From an uncultured Clostridium sp. (GTDB lineage: Bacteria; Bacillota; Clostridia; Lachnospirales; Lachnospiraceae): DNA of 11,932 nt. The notes below the pieces were generated by a model. The model ran no database searches. It worked only from the letters and a program-made list of their open reading frames with translations, and was not told the DNA's origin. Positions 6,281-11,932 of the stretch are shown here, in pieces. The stretch is from assembly GCA_945946715.1 (NCBI GenBank), contig CAMEWU010000052.1, positions 1 through 11,932 on the forward strand, in the 5' to 3' direction. The translations under genes were made by a program, and so were the position numbers. Position 1 is the first letter of the stretch. Each line of letters starts with the position of its first letter.

Positions 6281-7660
6281 ATGTTTCAGAAAGATACAAT
6301 TGCAGCAATTGCAACCGGAATGACCAATGCAGGGATTGGAATTATCAGAATAAGCGGGACAGAGGCAATTGAAATAGCGGACCGTGTATTTCAAGCAAAA
6401 AATCCAAATAAAGTGTTAAAAAGTACGCCTAGTTATTCTGCTTTATTTGGCAATATCTGTGATGGTGATTGTGTGTTGGATGAGGCGATTTGCCTGGTAA
6501 TGCGTGGACCTAATTCTTATACCACGGAAGATGTAGTAGAAATACAGTGTCATGGTGGTATGATTGTGCTTCAAAAGATACTGGAACTGGTGATTCGTTC
6601 CGGTGCCAGACCGGCAGAACCGGGAGAATTTACAAAGCGGGCTTTTTTAGGTGGTAGGATTGATTTTGCCCAGGCAGAATCTGTCATGGACATGATACAT
6701 GCAAAAAATGAATTAGCAGCTCGTTCCTCCGTTATGCAGTTAAAAGGTAAATTATCAGATAAGATAAAAGAATTACGCAGCATGATATTGAATCACGTAG
6801 CATATATCGAATCTGCATTAGATGATCCGGAAAATTATAGTCTGGATGGATACAGTGATGAATTAGAGAAACAGGTTAAGCAAACCATACAGCAGATAGA
6901 AGGATTACTGGCAACAGCAGAGGAAGGGAAAATGATTAAAGAAGGAATTCGGACGGTAATCCTTGGAAAACCAAATGCAGGAAAGTCTTCCTTATTAAAT
7001 CAGTTGTTAGGGGAAGAGCGGGCAATTGTAACAGAAATTGCAGGAACAACTAGGGATACTCTGGAAGAAGATGTAGTTATTCAAGGTATTCCTTTGAGAA
7101 TTATTGATACAGCCGGCATCCATGATACGGTGGATATTGTGGAACAAATGGGTGTGGATAAAGCGAAAAACTCTGTAAAAGATGCTGACTTGATTTTGTA
7201 TATGGTAGATGGAACAAGACCTTTTGATGCTGATGATATGGAGATTATTTCCTTATTAGAGAATCAAAAAGTAATAACAATTATTAATAAAACGGATATG
7301 CAGCAGGTTGTGGATAAAGAGTGGATAACTTCTCAAATTCATGCACCCATTGTGGAACTCTCAGCAAAAACAGGAGATGGGATGCAAGAGTTGTATGAAT
7401 GCTTGAAGAATCTATTTTTCCATGGTAAGCTGACCATGAATGATGAGGTATATATAACAAACCTTCGTCATAAGCAGGCATTGATGGAGACTATGGATAG
7501 TTTAAACCGAGTATTGGAAAGTATTAGTGAGCAGATGCCGGAAGACTTTTTAACCATTGATTTGATGGCAGCCTATGAGCAATTAGGTGCCATTATTGGA
7601 GAAACATTAGATGATGATTTGGCAAATGAAATATTCAGTAAATTCTGTATGGGAAAATAG
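6281..7660 (+). CDS. mnmE: tRNA uridine-5-carboxymethylaminomethyl modification GTPase MnmE
   Basis: A 459-residue GTPase that works with MnmG to add a (carboxymethyl)aminomethyl group to C5 of the wobble uridine in certain tRNAs. The N-terminal folate-binding, dimerising domain covers about 1-120; a helical domain flanks the inserted G domain (about 222-380). G motifs: GKPNAGKSS 229-237, GTTRDT 255-260, DTAG 276-279, NKTD 336-339, SAK 361-363. The C-terminal C-M-G-K (456-459) keeps the conserved cysteine. The residue matching catalytic Glu282 of the E. coli protein appears to be Asp282, after His281 (DTAGIHD). AAAGGAGG precedes the ATG. Only 17 bases separate it from mnmG, so the two partners are co-transcribed. 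Confidence 0.98.
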   Translation: MFQKDTIAAIATGMTNAGIGIIRISGTEAIEIADRVFQAKNPNKVLKSTPSYSALFGNICDGDCVLDEAICLVMRGPNSYTTEDVVEIQCHGGMIVLQKILELVIRSGARPAEPGEFTKRAFLGGRIDFAQAESVMDMIHAKNELAARSSVMQLKGKLSDKIKELRSMILNHVAYIESALDDPENYSLDGYSDELEKQVKQTIQQIEGLLATAEEGKMIKEGIRTVILGKPNAGKSSLLNQLLGEERAIVTEIAGTTRDTLEEDVVIQGIPLRIIDTAGIHDTVDIVEQMGVDKAKNSVKDADLILYMVDGTRPFDADDMEIISLLENQKVITIINKTDMQQVVDKEWITSQIHAPIVELSAKTGDGMQELYECLKNLFFHGKLTMNDEVYITNLRHKQALMETMDSLNRVLESISEQMPEDFLTIDLMAAYEQLGAIIGETLDDDLANEIFSKFCMGK

Positions 7661-7677
7661 GAAGGATGCGAAATAGT

Positions 7678-9567
7678 ATGCCACAGGTAGAGGAAACCTA
7701 TGATATTGTTGTTGTTGGAGCAGGACATGCCGGTTGTGAAGCAGCTTTGGCAGCAGCAAGGATGGGATTGGAAACAATTATATTTACAGTTAGTATGGAT
7801 AGTGTTGCAATGATGCCATGTAATCCTAATGTTGGTGGAAGTTCAAAAGGGCATCTGGTACGGGAGATAGATGCTTTAGGTGGAGAAATAGGAAAGAACA
7901 TCGATAAGACCTACATTCAATCTAAAATGTTGAATGAGTCAAAAGGCCCGGCAGTACATTCTTTGCGTGCGCAAGCAGATAAAGCGGAATATTCCAGATC
8001 CATGCGTATGACACTGGAACGGACGGAACATCTGACTTTACGGCAGGCAGAGGTTTCTGAAATACTTGCAGAGGGAGACAAGATTACCGGGGTAAGAACT
8101 TTTTCCGGAGGAATTTACCATGCAAAAGCTGTAATTCTATGTACAGGGGTATATTTAAAGGCACGTTGTATTTATGGGGATGTAAGTTATCCAACCGGAC
8201 CAAACGGGCTGCAAGCTGCAAATCATTTAACAGAATCTCTGTTAAAGCTTGGAATAGCAGTGCGCCGGTTTAAGACAGGAACACCGGCACGAATTGATAA
8301 GAGAAGTATTGATTTCTCAAAGATGGCAGAGCAGAAGGGAGATGAACGGATTGTACCATTTTCCTTTACCAATACAGAGGAGGATATTAAGAGAGAACAG
8401 GTATCTTGTTGGCTCACATATACAAATGAAAATACCCACAATATTATAAGAGCGAATATTGACCGTTCACCTCTGTTTTCCGGAGCAATTGAAGGAACCG
8501 GTCCACGGTATTGTCCTTCCATTGAAGATAAAGTAATGAAATTTCCTGATAAAGACCGGCATCAAGTGTTCATTGAACCGGAAGGAGAATATACCAATGA
8601 AATGTATGTTGGAGGAATGTCCAGCTCTTTGCCGGAAGATGTTCAATACGCCATGTATCGTAGTGTTCCAGGGTTGGAGCATGCAAAAATTGTACGAAAT
8701 GCTTATGCAATCGAATATGATTGTATCGATGCTACTCAATTAAAACCATCTTTAGAATTTCAGGCGTTTCAGGGATTATTTGCAGCAGGACAGTTTAATG
8801 GTAGTTCTGGTTATGAAGAAGCAGCTGCCCAGGGATTTATGGCCGGTGTAAATGCGGCAAGAAAACTGCAGGGGAAAGAGCCTGTTATCTTGGACCGTTC
8901 TCAGGCGTATATTGGAGTACTGATTGATGACCTTGTAACAAAGGAAACAGCAGAACCATATCGAATGATGACTTCCAGAGCAGAGTATCGGTTGCTATTA
9001 CGTCAGGACAATGCGGATTTACGCTTAACGGATATCGGTTATGAAATCGGGCTAATTGATGAGGAGCGATATGCAAAGTTTTGTGATAAACGAGCAACCA
9101 TTGAAAGTGAGATACAGCGACTGGAATCTATTACAGTTGGTGCAAATAAAGAGATGCAAAGCTTTTTAGAAAGTGTAGGAAGTACACCGTTGAAGACAGG
9201 TTCTACTTTGGCAGACCTGATTCGCAGACCGGAATTAAATTATGAAATGATAGCTCCGGTTGATAAAGAGCGTCAACCGTTATCCACAGATGTGATTGAA
9301 CAGGTTACTATTAATTTGAAATATGAAGGATATATTAAACGGCAAAAACAGCAGGTAGAACATTTTAAGAAACTGGAAAAGCGGTTGATTCCATCTAACA
9401 TTAATTATGATGATGTTAGTAATTTACGGAAAGAAGCAAGACAAAAATTAAAAGCAGTACAACCGGCTTCTGTGGGTCAGGCTTCTCGTATTTCCGGAGT
9501 ATCTCCGGCAGATATTTCTGTGCTTTTGATTTATCTGGAAAAGGAGAAAATGCTTAAAAATTCGTGA
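7678..9567 (+). CDS. mnmG: tRNA uridine-5-carboxymethylaminomethyl modification enzyme MnmG (GidA)
   Basis: A 629-residue FAD enzyme, the partner of MnmE in wobble-uridine modification. The FAD-binding GAGHAG is at 14-19. Two conserved cysteines are seen: C48 in M-M-P-C-N-P and C279 in GPRYCPSIEDK, the first GidA signature. The second signature, AGQFNGSSGYEEAAAQG, is at 370-386. The C-terminal helical part (about 545-625), which contacts MnmE and tRNA, is intact. The start is uncertain: ATG 7678 gives MPQVEETYD and a GAAGG site 12 bases upstream; ATG 7666 adds four residues but directly abuts that site. I prefer 7678. It follows mnmE and precedes rsmG by 36 bases, the classic order. Confidence 0.97.
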   Translation: MPQVEETYDIVVVGAGHAGCEAALAAARMGLETIIFTVSMDSVAMMPCNPNVGGSSKGHLVREIDALGGEIGKNIDKTYIQSKMLNESKGPAVHSLRAQADKAEYSRSMRMTLERTEHLTLRQAEVSEILAEGDKITGVRTFSGGIYHAKAVILCTGVYLKARCIYGDVSYPTGPNGLQAANHLTESLLKLGIAVRRFKTGTPARIDKRSIDFSKMAEQKGDERIVPFSFTNTEEDIKREQVSCWLTYTNENTHNIIRANIDRSPLFSGAIEGTGPRYCPSIEDKVMKFPDKDRHQVFIEPEGEYTNEMYVGGMSSSLPEDVQYAMYRSVPGLEHAKIVRNAYAIEYDCIDATQLKPSLEFQAFQGLFAAGQFNGSSGYEEAAAQGFMAGVNAARKLQGKEPVILDRSQAYIGVLIDDLVTKETAEPYRMMTSRAEYRLLLRQDNADLRLTDIGYEIGLIDEERYAKFCDKRATIESEIQRLESITVGANKEMQSFLESVGSTPLKTGSTLADLIRRPELNYEMIAPVDKERQPLSTDVIEQVTINLKYEGYIKRQKQQVEHFKKLEKRLIPSNINYDDVSNLRKEARQKLKAVQPASVGQASRISGVSPADISVLLIYLEKEKMLKNS

Positions 9568-9603
9568 ATCATGAAAACAAAGGCTATGGGTTAGGAGAAT
9601 TGC

Positions 9604-10320
9604 ATGATAGAACTACAACAAAAAGCAAAGGAATTGAATATTTGCTTATCTGATTTGCAAATAGAACAGTTTCAGATATATTATGAAATGCTGATTGAAA
9701 AGAATAAAGTAATGAATTTAACTGCAATTACAGAATATGAGGAAGTGATAAATAAGCATTTTCTGGATAGCATTCTTTTAGGTGCAGTTATGGATTTGAA
9801 TAAGGATTATTCTGTGATTGATGTAGGAACCGGTGCAGGTTTTCCCGGTATACCATTAAAAATCGTGTATCCACAGCTTCAAGTGACTCTGTTAGATTCC
9901 TTGAATAAGCGGGTGACTTTCTTAAATGAAGTAATTGATGCATTGAAACTGGAGGGGATTAAAGGAATACATGCCCGGGCAGAAGAAGCCGGACGAAAAC
10001 CGGAATACAGAGAAGCTTTCGATATTTGTGTATCTCGTGCAGTTGCCAATCTGTCAACCTTAAGTGAGTACTGTTTACCACTTGTAAAACAATCAGGGTA
10101 TTTTATCTCTTATAAATCAGCAGAGATACAGGAAGAATTACAGCAATCTCAAAAAGCAGTTAACATACTGGGAGGTAAGATTCGGAACGTGGAAGCGTTA
10201 TCTATTCCGGATACAGAAATTCTGCGTCAGTTTGTTATCATTGAAAAGACAAAACATACACCGAAAGCATATCCACGAAAAGCAGGAATTGCTTCTAAGA
10301 ATCCGTTATCTCAAGGATAA
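9604..10320 (+). CDS. rsmG: 16S rRNA (guanine-N7) methyltransferase RsmG (GidB)
   Basis: A 238-residue SAM-dependent methyltransferase that makes m7G in the 530 loop of 16S rRNA (G527 in E. coli numbering). The SAM-binding motif DVGTGAGFPGIP is at 73-84; D-S-L-N-K-R-V-T-F-L (98-107) and S-R-A-V-A-N-L (144-150) are further family motifs, and the end P-R-K-A-G-I-A-S-K-N-P-L (224-235) is the conserved basic tail. Length is normal (about 205-240). A TAGGAG site lies six bases before the ATG. It is the last gene of the rightward block and is followed within 60 bases by a strong two-way terminator. Confidence 0.97.
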   Translation: MIELQQKAKELNICLSDLQIEQFQIYYEMLIEKNKVMNLTAITEYEEVINKHFLDSILLGAVMDLNKDYSVIDVGTGAGFPGIPLKIVYPQLQVTLLDSLNKRVTFLNEVIDALKLEGIKGIHARAEEAGRKPEYREAFDICVSRAVANLSTLSEYCLPLVKQSGYFISYKSAEIQEELQQSQKAVNILGGKIRNVEALSIPDTEILRQFVIIEKTKHTPKAYPRKAGIASKNPLSQG

Positions 10321-10339
10321 TAACAGTAGGGAATAGATA

Positions 10340-10374
10340 TATGATATGTTATCATAGTGATATGTTGTGATAGT
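10340..10374. repeat. Short tandem and inverted repeats after rsmG
   Basis: GATATGTTATCATAGT (10343-10358) is followed directly by GATATGTTGTGATAGT (10359-10374), identical at 14 of 16 bases. The first copy also forms part of the perfect inverted repeat TATGATA-TGT-TATCATA (10340-10356). The repeats lie between rsmG and the terminator. They may be remnants of slippage; no function is evident. Confidence 0.6.
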
Positions 10375-10376
10375 TT

Positions 10377-10418
10377 AAAAACGAAAAAACACTGAGATTC
10401 AGTGTTTTTTTCGTTTTT
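10377..10418. terminator. Bidirectional terminator between rsmG and the exonuclease gene
   Basis: A long inverted repeat: 19 bases on the left (five A, CG, six A, CACTGA) pair with 20 on the right (TCAGTG, seven T, CG, five T), with one bulged T and loop GAT. Each side supplies an A run upstream and a T run downstream, so it can stop transcripts from both strands. It separates two convergent genes. The last codons and stop of the minus-strand exonuclease gene lie inside its right arm. Confidence 0.93.
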
Positions 10419-11343
10419 CCCTACGCTTTTCTCTTAATTCTGCCTGCCGGATACGAATAGCTTCTACTTCTGATTTTGTTATAGGCATTACTTTTTTAAT
10501 AGCAAATATTTTTCCGGAATTTGATGTTTTTATTTTTATTATCCCTTTTTGGTAACCATGATACCAACAGCGTCCGACGCTTACAAATGATGTCTGATTA
10601 TAGGAAAACCACTTAATCTTCTTGGATATTTTTTTCCTGCATTTGTAACAGCGGAAGGTTATAATATCTTTATCTTCCATTATTTCGCTACGCTGATCAA
10701 AACCACGAGTAATATGTTCAGAGTAACCACGATGAAATGCATAGACTTCACTTTCTTTGTCTTTTGGTTCGTGGTAATAATCGTATGTATACTGGTCATG
10801 AAGATTCTTTTTCGACAAATTCTGAAATACCTGTGCTGTATATCGGGCATCATTAATTGCAGTATGAAAATCTTCATTTATTGGAAGATTCAATGCAGCT
10901 ACGGCTTTTTCTAATTTACAGGCTCCTAAGTCTTCATAATATTCAGCAAAAATAGATTGAATATTGTAGTATTTGAATGGCTGGGTAAATTTGTTCATAT
11001 AGTAATAGTCCATATTTTTTTGAAGTTGAACTAAATCACCGGTTCCCCATGTTCCAAATACATAATCAGAACCACACCATTTCATGAATTCTCTGCAAAC
11101 CATGTCAAACGGTTTGCCTGTTCGTAAATACTCTTCATCATAATTCAACATTTGCCGGACATGGTTATGTAGGTACTTATAAATCCGGGGTTTTACAATA
11201 CGACTGAATTCATCTACAATTTCAAAATCATCATTTAATTTAACGGCTCCGATTTCAATTATTTCAAACGGAATTCTTGGATTTTCAAATTCAGGACCTC
11301 TTGGACACTGATTCCATTCCAAATCAAAGATAATATAATTCAT
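10399..11343 (-). CDS. DEDDh-type 3'-5' exonuclease with Cys/His-rich C-terminal tail
   Basis: A 314-residue protein. Its first 180 residues are an RNase T/DnaQ-like exonuclease domain of the ERI-1/KapD type. The catalytic set is visible: D7 and E9 in F-D-L-E-W, D103 in G-T-W-G-T-G-D, and H160 and D165 in F-H-T-A-I-N-D-A-R. Such enzymes remove nucleotides from RNA or DNA 3' ends; the substrate here is unknown. Beyond the domain are C232-x2-C235 and C259-x2-H262, a spacing that would suit a zinc-binding finger, then a highly charged basic tail (about 297-314) ending EKRKKH. The start is fixed by the first catalytic motif but has no clear ribosome site. It lies 27 bases after the upstream gene and is oriented against replication. 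Confidence 0.85.
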   Translation of the reverse strand: MNYIIFDLEWNQCPRGPEFENPRIPFEIIEIGAVKLNDDFEIVDEFSRIVKPRIYKYLHNHVRQMLNYDEEYLRTGKPFDMVCREFMKWCGSDYVFGTWGTGDLVQLQKNMDYYYMNKFTQPFKYYNIQSIFAEYYEDLGACKLEKAVAALNLPINEDFHTAINDARYTAQVFQNLSKKNLHDQYTYDYYHEPKDKESEVYAFHRGYSEHITRGFDQRSEIMEDKDIITFRCYKCRKKISKKIKWFSYNQTSFVSVGRCWYHGYQKGIIKIKTSNSGKIFAIKKVMPITKSEVEAIRIRQAELREKRREKRKKH

Positions 11344-11370
11344 ATCTGCTTGCTGGTACTAGGTTCGTAA

Positions 11371-11932
11371 TTAAGAAGGCATTCTGGTTACTTTTGAATT
11401 GTTAACTTCACCTTCTAAAGACTGGTGAATCTTATGTAAGGTTTCATTTGCCTCTGTTGTAGCAAGCCGATTATCTCCGGATAACTGAACAACCTGTTTG
11501 GTGATTCGGTCATTGCTGTTTACAACACGTACCATATTCTCCTGATTCTTTTTCATGATGAGCTTTGTACAAAGCTTTTGTTGTTCGATTAGTTCATTAT
11601 TCAAGCGGATATTATCTGCTTTTAATTCTGCAACCGTTTCAATTAGTTCTTCCATTCTCTGATTCATAGAAAGCTCTTCCCGTTTTGCTACAGAATAAAG
11701 ACCTTTTTCCACTTTTGTTAATTCGTTCTGTTTATCTAATGAACGATTTGCAATTTCATCTACCTTGCGGATGATACTGTCAACTAAGAAATATGTATCA
11801 GTAACAACAATCAGACCAAAAGCAATAATCAGTTCCAATCGTTCCGGCATGGTTGCAATTAAATAGATCATAGTCATTAAGGCTGCCATCATTGCAACAG
11901 AACTTATTAATAAATTAGTTTTTATTTTTTTT
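11371..11932 (-). CDS. Membrane-anchored coiled-coil protein of unknown function, 5' end outside the window
   Basis: I do not recognise a family. From ATG 11892 there are 173 residues, but the frame stays open to the window edge. Upstream codons read K-K-I-K-T-N-L-L-I-S-S-V-A, which looks like a basic N terminus leading into the first membrane segment, so the true start is probably beyond 11932. Two hydrophobic segments are seen (one ending Y-L-I-A around residue 13, one around 20-41), forming a hairpin. Then comes a charged helical region (about 42-120) rich in E, K, L and Q with coiled-coil character, and a polar tail. The expected topology is both ends in the cytoplasm. It precedes the exonuclease gene by 27 bases, so the two are likely co-transcribed. 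Confidence 0.7.
   Translation of the reverse strand, partial: KKIKTNLLISSVAMMAALMTMIYLIATMPERLELIIAFGLIVVTDTYFLVDSIIRKVDEIANRSLDKQNELTKVEKGLYSVAKREELSMNQRMEELIETVAELKADNIRLNNELIEQQKLCTKLIMKKNQENMVRVVNSNDRITKQVVQLSGDNRLATTEANETLHKIHQSLEGEVNNSKVTRMPS

Noticed and set aside
5856..6314. 152-residue minus-strand open frame over jag and the mnmE start
   Set aside because: It is antisense to the KH and R3H coding sequence and to the terminator, with no ribosome site. The sense frame is plainly KhpB.
10808..10818. Spo0A-box-like sequence (TTTGTCGAAAA on the minus strand)
   Set aside because: It lies inside the exonuclease coding region, where it encodes part of L-S-K-K-N, and is not near a promoter, so chance is the simpler reading.
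1..11932. Mobile elements, CRISPR arrays, tRNA or rRNA genes
   Set aside because: No transposase, spaced repeat array, cloverleaf or rRNA sequence was seen, and the gene content is continuous housekeeping sequence.

Overview
This window looks like the replication-origin region of a low-GC, Gram-positive Clostridia chromosome, most likely Lachnospiraceae-like. Gene order and protein identity support this: recF-yaaA-dnaN-dnaA lie on one side, rpmH-rnpA-yidD-yidC-jag-mnmE-mnmG-rsmG on the other, with consensus DnaA boxes between them. Intergenic DNA is strongly AT-rich, Shine-Dalgarno sites are strong, and YidC lacks the lipoprotein signal of the Bacillus forms. The family assignment is inference; the origin assignment is solid.

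Layout. Bases 1-3017 hold the leftward replication block, all on the minus strand: the first nine codons of recF, yaaA, dnaN and dnaA. Bases 3018-3469 hold the main origin, with a dnaA promoter firing left, a cluster of DnaA boxes, an 85% AT stretch and a near-consensus rpmH promoter firing right. A second box cluster and another 85% AT stretch sit between dnaA and dnaN, so the origin looks bipartite. Bases 3470-10320 hold the rightward block: rpmH (44 aa), rnpA, yidD, yidC and jag (RNA processing and membrane protein insertion), a terminator, then mnmE, mnmG and rsmG (tRNA and 16S rRNA modification). A long two-way terminator closes this block. Bases 10399-11932 run the other way, against replication: a DEDDh 3'-5' exonuclease with a Cys/His-rich C-terminal part, and an unrecognised membrane-anchored coiled-coil protein that runs off the window edge.

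The genes from recF to rsmG form the conserved origin neighbourhood of Firmicutes. They couple initiation (DnaA), processivity (DnaN), RNase P protein, membrane insertion and translation-accuracy enzymes near the point of highest gene dosage. I found no mobile element, CRISPR array, tRNA, rRNA or foreign-looking cargo. No undescribed multi-gene system is evident. The least ordinary items are the origin box geometry, the exonuclease with its putative zinc-binding tail, its membrane coiled-coil neighbour, and several RNA hairpins with possible regulatory roles.
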